A DNA stretch of 64,000 nt from Hyphomonadaceae bacterium (lineage in GTDB: Bacteria; Pseudomonadota; Alphaproteobacteria; Caulobacterales; Hyphomonadaceae), in NCBI GenBank assembly GCA_028285145.1, contig JANQQC010000047.1, forward strand, positions 62,001-126,000, read 5' to 3'. Of the stretch, positions 7,662-14,963 are shown piece after piece. The notes under the pieces are model-generated. The model saw only the letters and a list, made by a program, of their open reading frames with translations. It was not told the DNA's origin and did not search any database. The position numbers were made by a program, and so were the translations under genes. The stretch's first letter is position 1. Each line of letters opens with the position of its first letter.

Positions 7662-8411
7662 GTGTTGGAAAAGGCTCCGGACCTTTCAGTCCTGATTCCA
7701 TTCTACAATGAAGCAGGCAATGTGCTGCCGCTTCTGGAAGAAGTGCACGAGGCGCTCGAGGGTCTATCCTTTGAGATTATCGGCGTGAATGACTGCTCCG
7801 ATGACACGACAGGCAACGAGCTTCACGAGGCCCAGCAACGTTGGCCCGAGACCATCACCGTGCTGACCCACGTGACACGCCGGGGGAAGTCGGCCGCCCT
7901 GTTCACCGGGTTGAAATCCGTGCGCGGGACATGGACACAACTGCTGGACGGGGACGGCCAGAACGATCCGGCCGACACGGCGCGAATCTGGGGCGACGTC
8001 ATTGCGCCGGGAGCTCTACCCCGCCTCGGCATCATCGCAGGCCGGCGTACAAGCCGGAACGATTCCGGGTTCAAATGGCTGCAAAGCCGGATCGCAAACG
8101 GGGTCCGGCGCTTCGCCCTTCGGGATGATGCGACAGATACCGGCTGCGGCTGGAAGCTGATCCGCACAGCCGCCTTCCGGGACCTGCCCTATTTCGCATC
8201 CATGCACCGCTTCCTTCCCGCCTTGATAAAGCGGGCCGGGTGGGAGGTCCGCGAAGAACCCGTCAATGACCGCCAGAGATGGCACGGGACTTCAAAGTAT
8301 GGCTTCCTTGGGCGGCTGGGAGCCGGCATTTTTGATCTGATCGGCATGTTCTGGCTCACGCGCCGAGGCGGCTATGGCGTCGCAAGGGAATGGAACGACC
8401 CACGCGCCTAA
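7662..8411 (+). CDS. Glycosyltransferase family 2, dolichyl-phosphate-mannose-synthase-like
   Basis: 249 aa. A GTG start at 7662 is chosen because GGGGAG lies 8 bp upstream and the conserved VLIPFYNEAGNVLPLL begins ten residues later; a TTG at 7608 is possible but adds non-homologous sequence. The nucleotide-binding strand continues to EIIGVNDCSDD (usually VDDGSxD), and the metal site is in LLDGDGQNDP. The end, YGFLGRLGAGIFDLIGMFW, is typical of the polyprenyl-phosphate sugar transferase subgroup, which loads a sugar onto a membrane lipid. It converges with the crystallin gene, 13 bp between stops. Donor and acceptor unknown. Confidence 0.88.
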   Translation: MLEKAPDLSVLIPFYNEAGNVLPLLEEVHEALEGLSFEIIGVNDCSDDTTGNELHEAQQRWPETITVLTHVTRRGKSAALFTGLKSVRGTWTQLLDGDGQNDPADTARIWGDVIAPGALPRLGIIAGRRTSRNDSGFKWLQSRIANGVRRFALRDDATDTGCGWKLIRTAAFRDLPYFASMHRFLPALIKRAGWEVREEPVNDRQRWHGTSKYGFLGRLGAGIFDLIGMFWLTRRGGYGVAREWNDPRA

Positions 8412-8424
8412 GGTCTGCCGAACG

Positions 8425-10005
8425 TTACTCTTCAACCGTCCGCGAGTTGCCGCCACCGCGACGCTTGCGAATCTCTCGTGTTGGGGCCGTCCTTGGTGTG
8501 GCACGTGGCGCGACAGGTCTTGCTGCCGGCGCGGACCTGGCCGGAGCCACGCTGCGTGTTTCAGGCGCACGTGGGGTTACGGCGCGGGGGGTCGGGCGAG
8601 CTGGTCGCGCCCCTGCATCTCGCGATGGGGACCGGCCAAGACCAGCAGGGCCTGTGCGCCGTCCACCTTCAGAGCGGGCCGCTCTCGCACCGCCGCGACC
8701 TCGCGGACTGCCAACCTCCCGGCGAACATCACGACCCGCACGTTCACGCGGAGCGTCCCGGCGGCCTGTTTCGATACGGCGAGGCGCGCGGTCACCACGG
8801 CCCGCATCGCGGCCAACCCGAACGCCATCGCCGCGTCTCTCATTGAAGCGACGAACGGAGCGGTCTGGTCGGCCACTGTCACGACCGCCCGCGAGCGCGT
8901 CTGCCGGTGGCGCGACATCGATACGGCCACCACGGCGCTCACCCATGCGGCGGCTACCGTCGCCACGGTCCGCACGATCGCCACGCGCGCCGCGATCCCC
9001 TCGCCCGCCGCGACCCGTCGCACCATCGTCACCACCTCGACGTCCACGCCGGGACCCATCGCCTCGGCTGATGTCGTCAAGCGGCCGAATGGAAGAGATA
9101 TTATCGTTCAGGCGGAGATCGTTCAGACGCCCCGTCGTGGCGTCAATCACCTCGCAACGGCCACGGAAGTTGGCATGTTCGCAGACCTCCCAGCGCCCTT
9201 CACGAATGGAGATGGACGAAGTGTTGTCGTTGAAGCGCCAGCGCGACAGGTCTGGAATGGCGCGGTTGATTCCAAGCGACGGGCCACGGCGATGACTGTC
9301 AACATGAAGGGTGGCAGCGCCATCGCGCGCGCCATAGTGGCCGCGCAAGGGCGGTCTTTCGTAGCGGTAGCCACGATGGCGATGGCCATAGTGTCGGTAG
9401 TTCCGATGGCGGTAATGCCTGTACGCGCGGCCATAGCCGACATGGCCCCCGTGCCGATATCCATAACCGAACGGGCCATAGCCAATGCGGGGATGGTAGT
9501 AACCGTGGCGATGATAGTCGTGGGAGTGTCCGTAATAGACATGCACGGTGGTGCGTGGCCGGCTGTAGGCGTAATCGCGCTCATAATCTGAATAGCGGAT
9601 GCGACCGAGGCTATCGCGGCTGAACAGCAGGCCGTGCGGCGCGTCGGTGTATTCGTAGATCGGACGAACGGAGCTGATGCGGTTACGCAGGCCAAAATCC
9701 GCCAGGTCATAAACGTCCCGGCGAACAACCGCGCAGCGCCCACGGAAATCGCTATCCTCGCAAACCTCCCAAACACCGGACAGAACGACCAGCGACCGGG
9801 CACGATCATTGAAGGAGACATCGTGAAGCGTGGGAAAGACATCGTAGAGTTCGCGAACATCGCCGCTCATGTTCGTCTGGGTGAAAAGCGTGATGACTGG
9901 CGGGGCGTCGGCTCCTTCAGACGGACCCGGTGCCTGCGCCACTGCGGGAGCAGAGAGCGCCCCAAACAGCGCAGCACTGAGCGCAATTCTGATCCGATCC
10001 AACAT
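8425..10005 (-). CDS. Exported beta/gamma-crystallin-like protein with long Arg/Gly/Asp-rich tail
   Basis: 526 aa from ATG 10005; in-frame GTG 10011 and TTG 10017 are alternatives and no strong RBS decides. Residues 1-24 are a signal peptide ending AVAQA. Two beta/gamma-crystallin-type domains occur at about 36-116 (WEVCEDSDFRGRC, NRISSVRP) and 240-308 (WEVCEHANFRGRC, NDNISSIRP). Between them is a Tyr/His/Gly-rich linker (~150-230), and residues 311-526 are low-complexity Arg/Gly/Asp/Pro. The disulfide-like Cys pairs suit an exported protein. It lies 77 bp after rimM on the same strand, where trmD would usually be. Ca-binding NDxxSS-like motifs (FNDNTSS, LNDNISS) are present. Role unknown; a cationic extracellular or periplasmic scaffold is a guess. 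Confidence 0.82.
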   Translation of the reverse strand: MLDRIRIALSAALFGALSAPAVAQAPGPSEGADAPPVITLFTQTNMSGDVRELYDVFPTLHDVSFNDRARSLVVLSGVWEVCEDSDFRGRCAVVRRDVYDLADFGLRNRISSVRPIYEYTDAPHGLLFSRDSLGRIRYSDYERDYAYSRPRTTVHVYYGHSHDYHRHGYYHPRIGYGPFGYGYRHGGHVGYGRAYRHYRHRNYRHYGHRHRGYRYERPPLRGHYGARDGAATLHVDSHRRGPSLGINRAIPDLSRWRFNDNTSSISIREGRWEVCEHANFRGRCEVIDATTGRLNDLRLNDNISSIRPLDDISRGDGSRRGRRGGDDGATGRGGRGDRGARGDRADRGDGSRRMGERRGGRIDVAPPADALAGGRDSGRPDRSVRRFNERRGDGVRVGRDAGRGDRAPRRIETGRRDAPRERAGRDVRREVGSPRGRGGARAARSEGGRRTGPAGLGRSPSRDAGARPARPTPRAVTPRAPETRSVAPARSAPAARPVAPRATPRTAPTREIRKRRGGGNSRTVEE

Positions 10006-10082
10006 AGACACACCCAATTCTCTTTATCTTATAGGGCATTATGCGGACTGGCACCTGAACACCCGGCAACATTTCTTCGTGT

Positions 10083-10643
10083 TTAGGGTGTATTTCCTTT
10101 TTCAGGCGCGCCGCTCTCATCGGCCCAGGCAGGGAAATCGAGCACTGTCACAGAGCCGGCCTCAAGATTGATGTCTGGGGTCGTTTCGCGTGAAAACGGC
10201 ACCAAAACGGACTTTCCGCCCTGTTTTGGCGCAATTTCAAGCAGATCGCCTGCCCCATAATCCTGCACGGCCTTGATACGCCCGATCGGCTCACCGCCCT
10301 CCGAAACCACCTGAAGGCCCACCAGATCCTCGATGTAAAATTCATCGTCATCGGGGGCATCGAACGCCTCGCGGGGCACATAGAGCTTGGCGCCTTTCAA
10401 GGCATCCCACTCCTCTTTCTGGCGCGTTCTCGTCGGGCGAACGATGAAATGATCCTTTGCCGGACGTGCGGAAACAGGCTCAATGAGGATATCACCGTCG
10501 GCGTCCAGCAATGGGCCGTAGTCGAAGCAGGCATTCGGATCCTCGGTGAAAGGCTTCACGCGGACATCGCCGCGCACGCCATGCGCGCCCTTCACGACGC
10601 CCACGACGATCAGCCGGCCCGCAGGGTTTGAATCTTTCACCAT
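10083..10643 (-). CDS. rimM: Ribosome maturation factor RimM
   Basis: 186 aa. RimM assists 16S rRNA processing and 30S head assembly. The N-terminal domain has the diagnostic VGVVKGAHGVRGDVRVKPFT, and the C-terminal PRC-barrel half contains FYIEDLVGLQV and GAGDLLEIAPKQGGKSVLVPF. Its ATG (10643) lies inside the end of the upstream crystallin gene (7-bp overlap, 10637-10643), so translation is probably coupled to that gene. rpsP is one gene further upstream as in the standard rpsP-rimM-trmD-rplS operon, but trmD and rplS do not follow. Confidence 0.95.
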   Translation of the reverse strand: MVKDSNPAGRLIVVGVVKGAHGVRGDVRVKPFTEDPNACFDYGPLLDADGDILIEPVSARPAKDHFIVRPTRTRQKEEWDALKGAKLYVPREAFDAPDDDEFYIEDLVGLQVVSEGGEPIGRIKAVQDYGAGDLLEIAPKQGGKSVLVPFSRETTPDINLEAGSVTVLDFPAWADESGAPEKGNTP

Positions 10644-11353
10644 CCGTCGCGGCTATAGCCGCCGTAATCATCGCCGTATAGGCCCGCGCGGCGACCGTAA
10701 TACGGCTTGATGGAGGAGATATTGTTGTTGAGGCCGATGCCGCGCAGCTGCGGTGTCGACCGGTCGATCACCGCGCAGCGGCCATTGAAATTCGCATGCT
10801 CGCAGACAAGCCAGGTTCCACGATTGACCGCAATGGAGCTTGCCTTGTCGTTGCCGCGATAGTCGCCGAGTCGGGCGATAGCACCATCAATGGGAAGCGA
10901 CCGGCCTTCAAAGTGCGGCCCATCGAACAAGATGACATCCGCGCCGCCACGCCGACCATATCGACGGCGGTGGTCGCCATAGTCCCTGCCCCGGTCATAT
11001 CCACGACCATAGCCACGACGGGCCGGGCGAATGGAAGAGATATTATTGTTGAGGCCGATGCGACGCAGGTCGCCAATGTCGCCAGAGACGATTTCACAGC
11101 GCCCGCGAAAATTGGAGTCCGAGCAGAGCTCCCATGAACCGGAAACTGAGACTGAGCCGGCCCGATCATTGAAACGCGCACTCGGCAGACGGGCGACAGG
11201 CCCATCAAAGCTGACCGCTTCGCCGCGAAACCCTGCGCCATCGTAAAGGGTGATTCCGCCACCACGTCGGCCATGATCGGCGATAGCGGGCAGAGCAAGA
11301 GCCGCCATAGCGGCCAGAAGAGCGAGCGGGCGAAGCATTGCGGCAATGGTCAT
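10637..11353 (-). CDS. Exported beta/gamma-crystallin-like protein between rpsP and rimM
   Basis: 238 aa. The start at 11353 is supported by GGAGG 5 bp upstream. Signal peptide residues 1-26 (LALLAAMAALALPAIA). Two clear crystallin-type domains: 33-110 (ITLYDGAGFRGEAVSFDG, WELCSDSNFRGRCEIV, NNNISSIRP) and 138-217 (VILFDGPHFEGRSLPIDG, WLVCEHANFNGRCAVI, NNNISSIKP), joined by an Arg/Gly/Tyr linker. The domains closely resemble those of the 8425 protein, so the two genes look like paralogues lying either side of rimM. It overlaps rimM by 7 bp and starts 77 bp after rpsP, with no terminator between, so it should be on the ribosomal transcript. Confidence 0.87.
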   Translation of the reverse strand: MTIAAMLRPLALLAAMAALALPAIADHGRRGGGITLYDGAGFRGEAVSFDGPVARLPSARFNDRAGSVSVSGSWELCSDSNFRGRCEIVSGDIGDLRRIGLNNNISSIRPARRGYGRGYDRGRDYGDHRRRYGRRGGADVILFDGPHFEGRSLPIDGAIARLGDYRGNDKASSIAVNRGTWLVCEHANFNGRCAVIDRSTPQLRGIGLNNNISSIKPYYGRRAGLYGDDYGGYSRDGW

Positions 11354-11430
11354 GCGGACCTCCAAGTCAGTTGACCCGGAAATGCCACACCCCGCCTGAA
11401 CGCCTCGCCCGGACGCTATTTAGCTGTTGT

Positions 11431-11910
11431 TCAGCCTTCGGTTTTCTCTTCTTCGGCTGGGGCCTCGTCGGCTGCAGCTTCCTCAGCCGGGGCTTCTTCG
11501 GCAGGAGCCTCTTCAGCAGCAGCTTCCTCGGCAGGGGCTTCTTCGGCTGGCGCAGCAGCCTTGGCGGCTTTCTCTTCAGCGCGCTCCTTGGCTTTCGCGC
11601 CCGGCTCGCCTTTCTGCGGGTTGTTGCCGTGCTCCCACTTCCAGACGGGGGCGGATTCGCCCTCAACCGTCAGTTGGGAGAGGAACCGCGCGACACGATC
11701 AGTCGGCTTTGCGCCTTTCTTGATCCACTCAGCAGCTTTCGCCGCATCGATCTGTACACGATCTTCGGAGTCTTTCGGAAGACGCGGGTCATAGGTGCCG
11801 ATCCGGTCGATGTAGCGGCCATCGCGCGGGGCGCGGCTGTCAGCGATAACGACACGATAGAAAGGGCGTTTCTTGGACCCGCCTCGGGCGAGCCTGATCT
11901 TGAGGGCCAT
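11431..11910 (-). CDS. rpsP: 30S ribosomal protein S16 with acidic C-terminal extension
   Basis: 159 aa against roughly 80-90 in E. coli-like S16. The core (residues 1-80) opens [18 protein letters not shown], then [14 protein letters not shown], and is standard. After about residue 110 the chain becomes a low-complexity repeat of [10 protein letters not shown] units ending EEKTEG, strongly negative. Extended S16 tails occur in other alphaproteobacteria. Upstream are chorismate mutase and ffh; downstream come a crystallin gene and rimM. The tail should be flexible and exposed on the 30S body; its role is not known. Confidence 0.95.
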   Translation of the reverse strand: MALKIRLARGGSKKRPFYRVVIADSRAPRDGRYIDRIGTYDPRLPKDSEDRVQIDAAKAAEWIKKGAKPTDRVARFLSQLTVEGESAPVWKWEHGNNPQKGEPGAKAKERAEEKAAKAAAPAEEAPAEEAAAEEAPAEEAPAEEAAADEAPAEEEKTEG

Positions 11911-11965
11911 GATGGATACTCCTGTTGTACTGGCTGTCTCTTATGAAGGTTTTCTCGCGGCGATT

Positions 11966-11983
11966 GGCTGGCTTGCGCCAGCC
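11966..11983 (-). other. Hairpin in the rpsP leader
   Basis: On the minus strand GGCTGGC-GCAA-GCCAGCC forms a 7-bp stem closed by a GNRA-type tetraloop, 56 bp before the rpsP start and after the chorismate mutase gene. No T tract follows. It could be a leader structure for S16 autoregulation or a processing site; this is inference. Confidence 0.35.
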
Positions 11984-12033
11984 GCCGCTGCGCCTTGCTT
12001 GTGGGGCGCGGGGTGTTGAGGTCGGGAGATCAT

Positions 12034-12324
12034 TTAAGAGCTCTCCCTGAGTTGTTCATGGTGACGGATGACTTCGGCCACGATGAAATTGAGGAACTTT
12101 TCGGCGAAGGCCGGGTCGAGGCCGGACTCATCCGCGAGGGTGCGCAGCCGGTCGATCTGGCGCGCTTCCCGGTCCTTGTCGGCAGGCGGCATATCGTGCT
12201 CGGCCTTCAGCTTGCCGACGGCCTGAGTGACTTTGAACCGCTCCGCCAGCGTGTGGAGGAGGATCGAGTCAAGATTGTCGATGGAGGCGCGATAGGCCTC
12301 AAGCTGGGATTTGGGAGAGGTCAT
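12034..12324 (-). CDS. Chorismate mutase (AroQ class)
   Basis: 96 aa, an all-helical AroQ-type mutase converting chorismate to prephenate for Phe/Tyr synthesis. LEAYRASIDNLDSILLHTLAER gives the first catalytic helix (Arg and Asp), VGKLKAEHDMPPADKDREA the second (Lys), and FLNFIVAEVIRHHEQ the last, with the expected Glu. Its ATG overlaps the ffh stop (ATGA at 12321-12324), so it is coupled to ffh. The position between ffh and rpsP is seen in other alphaproteobacteria and does not by itself imply a link to translation. Confidence 0.9.
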   Translation of the reverse strand: MTSPKSQLEAYRASIDNLDSILLHTLAERFKVTQAVGKLKAEHDMPPADKDREARQIDRLRTLADESGLDPAFAEKFLNFIVAEVIRHHEQLRESS

Positions 12325-13820
12325 TTCTTCTTGTCTCCACCGAGGCCGGGAAGACCGGCACCGCCAAGGCCCGGCAATTGACCGGGTGCGCCGCCGCCTA
12401 GTCCGGGAAGCTGGCCAGCGCCCGGCATTGCACCCGGCGCGCCGCCCATCCGAGCAAGATCCGCCTGGCTGACACCGGCTGCTCCCATGGCATTCATCAT
12501 GCCTTTCATGCCGCCCTTGCCCATCTTCTTCATCATGCCGGCCATCTGTTTGTGCATTTTCAGCACCTTGTTGACCTCAGACACTTCAACGCCCGCGCCG
12601 GCGGCAATGCGCTTGCGGCGGGAGGCGTTGAGAACGGCAGGCTTGCGGCGTTCCTGGCGCGTCATGGAGAGGATGATCGCTTCCTGCCGGGCGAGCACCT
12701 TGTCGTCGAGATTGGCGGACTCCATCGCCTGCCTGGCTTTCTTCGCGCCGGGCAGCATGCCCATGATGCCGCCAAGGCCGCCCATCTTCTGCATCTGACG
12801 GAACTGCTCGGCCATGTCTTCAAGGTCGAACTCGCCCTTGCGCATTTTCTTGGCCATGCGCTCGGCTTTTTCGACGTCCATCTGCTCGCCGGCCTTCTCG
12901 ACCAGAGAGACAATGTCCCCCTGCCCCAGAATGCGGCCCGCAAGGCGTTTGGCGTCAAAGGCGTCGAGCCCATCGAGCTTTTCGCCCGTCCCGAGGAATT
13001 TGATCGGCAGGCCCGTGACTGCGCGCATGGACAGCGCCGCACCGCCGCGCCCATCACCATCCATCCGTGTAAGGACGAGCCCGGTTAGCGGCAGACGCTC
13101 ATGGAAGCGTTTGGCGGTTTCGACTGCGTCCTGACCGGTCAGCGCATCCGCGACGAGGAGGGTTTCCTGCGGCCTGGCGATCTCGGCAATCTCGGCCGCC
13201 TCGCCCATCATCTGCTCGTCGAGCGTCGTGCGGCCTGCTGTATCGAGGAAGACCACGTCATGACCGCCGAGCTTGGCGGCCTGCATGGCGCGCCGCGCAA
13301 TGTCGGCCGGCAGCTGGCCTGAGATAATCGGCAGCGCAGAGACGTTCTCGCCAAGCTGATCAGCGAGAATAGCGAGCTGTTCCATAGCCGCGGGGCGGCG
13401 CACATCGAGCGAGGCGAGAAGAACTTTCTTGCGGTCCTTCTCAGAAAGGCGCTTGGCGATCTTCGCGGTGGTCGTCGTTTTACCAGAGCCCTGCAGACCC
13501 GCCATCATCACAACGGCCGGTGGGCTGTCGACGCGCATGCTGGTGTCGGCGGCCTCACCGCCCAACATCTCGACGAGTTCATCATGCACGATCTTGACGA
13601 CTTGCTGGCCCGGCTTGACCGACCGGATGACGTCCTCGCCGACGGCCTTTTCCTTCACCTTGCCGATGAAGTCCTTGACCACAGGAAGCGCGACATCGGC
13701 TTCCAGCAGGGCGACGCGGATCTCGCGCAGGGCCGCCGTGACGTCCTTCTCCGACAGCGCGCCACGCCCGGTGAGGCCATCGAATATGCCGCCAAGGCGG
13801 TCGGTTAGCGCGTCGAACAT
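12321..13820 (-). CDS. ffh: Signal recognition particle protein (SRP54/Ffh)
   Basis: 499 aa GTPase that binds signal peptides and 4.5S RNA and delivers ribosomes to FtsY. N and G domains: GLQGSGKTTTTAK (P-loop), DTAGRTTLDEQMM, and TRMDGDGRGGAAL. The M domain (~330-450) has the RNA-binding IILSMTRQERRKP and SRRKRIAAGAG blocks and the Met-rich finger. The last ~50 residues are an unusual Gly/Pro/Leu/Met tail with repeated GQLPGLGG units. A hairpin lies in the leader just before GAGGAGACG. First gene of the ffh-chorismate mutase-rpsP transcript. Confidence 0.97.
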   Translation of the reverse strand: MFDALTDRLGGIFDGLTGRGALSEKDVTAALREIRVALLEADVALPVVKDFIGKVKEKAVGEDVIRSVKPGQQVVKIVHDELVEMLGGEAADTSMRVDSPPAVVMMAGLQGSGKTTTTAKIAKRLSEKDRKKVLLASLDVRRPAAMEQLAILADQLGENVSALPIISGQLPADIARRAMQAAKLGGHDVVFLDTAGRTTLDEQMMGEAAEIAEIARPQETLLVADALTGQDAVETAKRFHERLPLTGLVLTRMDGDGRGGAALSMRAVTGLPIKFLGTGEKLDGLDAFDAKRLAGRILGQGDIVSLVEKAGEQMDVEKAERMAKKMRKGEFDLEDMAEQFRQMQKMGGLGGIMGMLPGAKKARQAMESANLDDKVLARQEAIILSMTRQERRKPAVLNASRRKRIAAGAGVEVSEVNKVLKMHKQMAGMMKKMGKGGMKGMMNAMGAAGVSQADLARMGGAPGAMPGAGQLPGLGGGAPGQLPGLGGAGLPGLGGDKKK

Positions 13821-13836
13821 GCGTTCGTCTCCTCTG

Positions 13837-13862
13837 CTTGCCTGTCTTTTCTTACAGGTAAG
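13837..13862 (-). other. Hairpin immediately upstream of the ffh ribosome binding site
   Basis: CTTGCCTGT (13837-13845) pairs with ACAGGTAAG (13854-13862) over an 8-nt pyrimidine/purine loop, with one G-T pair. On the minus strand it is followed by GAGGAG and the ffh ATG at 13820, so it would fold in the 5' leader. It may be a promoter-region palindrome or a translational control element. No other element was recognised in 13863-14074. Confidence 0.35.
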
Positions 13863-14074
13863 CGCTCAAATGCGCCGCACAAAGCAAGTGAGCCCCGCTG
13901 AGCGACACTTCGCCGGGCGGGGGGCCTCGCCGGGCTCGTGTCCCGGTCAAAGCGCGCTTCTCGATTTGCGCGGATTTCAACGCGCTAACAGCACGGACAG
14001 GGTGAGAAATCAAGCGCAGCAAGCTTCACATTGTGTCGCGGGATCGCTACACATGTCACAAAGCGGAGGTTCCC

Positions 14075-14911
14075 ATGCTCAAACTCGTCTCAGCCTCGGC
14101 GGCGCTGATCCTTGCCGGCTGTACATCCCTTTCGTCTGGCCCGCCCACGCTGGAGCAGGCCTGGGTGGCCGATGGGTTCGCCGCGCCGGAAAGTCTCGCC
14201 CTCAGTGCAGATGGCACTTTCCTTTATGTCTCGAACGTCTCCGGCGAAGGAGCCGAAAAGGATGGCGACGGCTTCATCTCGAAAATCACGCCGGATGGCG
14301 AACTCATTGAGCGTCGTTGGGCCGAAGGGATGAACGGTCCGAAGGGTCTCGCCCTGTCAGACGATGGGTTGCTCTGGATCAGCGACATTGACCGGCTGCT
14401 TGCGATGGATGCGACGACAGGCGAACTGAAGCAAAGCCACGAGATTGCAGAAGCGGTTTTCCTGAATGATGCCGCCGTCCTCTCAGACGGAACGGTACTG
14501 GTCGCGGATTCCGGCGGCTCGAAGATTTACGGATTCGACGGGAAGACCGTTTCCGTCTGGCTGGAAGACGAGACGCTTCAGAGCATCAATGGCCTCCTGC
14601 CCCGCGGCAACGAGCTTCTCGTGACGACCATGGATGGGCTCCTGCTGAACGTGGATGTCGACTCGAAGACCTCAACGGTCCTGGCCAGCAATCTCGGTCA
14701 GGGAGACGGGGTTGCCGTCATGGCGGATGGGTTCATCGTGAGCCACTGGCCCGGCCGCGTGATGCATGTCTCAGCCGACGGCGAAGCGACCGTCCTTCTG
14801 GACACCGAAGCGGACGGGACGTTTCAGAATGATCTGATCCTGATGGGCAACACCCTGCTCGTCCCAAACTGGCAGCCCGGCACCGTCACCGCCTGGACTG
14901 TGTCCCGCTAA
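14075..14911 (+). CDS. Beta-propeller lipoprotein, SMP-30/NHL-like
   Basis: 278 aa. ATG 14075 is chosen for GGAGG 6 bp upstream; an ATG at 14033 would add 14 residues before the signal. ALILAGC is a lipobox with Cys16, so the protein should be lipid-anchored after Lgt/LspA processing. The remainder is built of propeller-like repeats (FAAPESLALSADGTFLYVSN, MNGPKGLALSDDGLLWISD, FLNDAAVLSDGTVLVADSG, DGVAVMADGFIVSHWPG), as in SMP-30/gluconolactonase-like proteins. Catalytic metal ligands cannot be assigned with confidence, so enzyme activity is uncertain. A strong bidirectional terminator follows at 14917-14947. Confidence 0.82.
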   Translation: MLKLVSASAALILAGCTSLSSGPPTLEQAWVADGFAAPESLALSADGTFLYVSNVSGEGAEKDGDGFISKITPDGELIERRWAEGMNGPKGLALSDDGLLWISDIDRLLAMDATTGELKQSHEIAEAVFLNDAAVLSDGTVLVADSGGSKIYGFDGKTVSVWLEDETLQSINGLLPRGNELLVTTMDGLLLNVDVDSKTSTVLASNLGQGDGVAVMADGFIVSHWPGRVMHVSADGEATVLLDTEADGTFQNDLILMGNTLLVPNWQPGTVTAWTVSR

Positions 14912-14916
14912 AGAAA

Positions 14917-14947
14917 ACGGCGGCGCAGAATGCTCCCGCGCCGCCGT
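14917..14947. terminator. Bidirectional intrinsic terminator
   Basis: A perfect 10-bp stem ACGGCGGCGC / GCGCCGCCGT with an 11-nt loop lies between two convergent genes. The plus side reads into CTCTTAT, the minus side into TTTTCTTT, so it should work better for the minus-strand gene ending at 14964. Confidence 0.85.
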
Positions 14948-14963
14948 CTCTTATCGGGCCGTC

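Noticed and set aside
8374..9591. Long plus-strand open frame opposite the crystallin tail
   Set aside because: It is the shadow of the Arg/Gly-rich minus-strand tail: repetitive Ala/Thr/Arg with no domain. The minus frame has signal peptide and crystallin motifs in phase with the tail.
13863..14074. Possible 4.5S RNA or other small RNA ahead of ffh
   Set aside because: GC-rich pairing is present but neither the conserved SRP RNA tetraloop region nor a bounded transcript could be made out.
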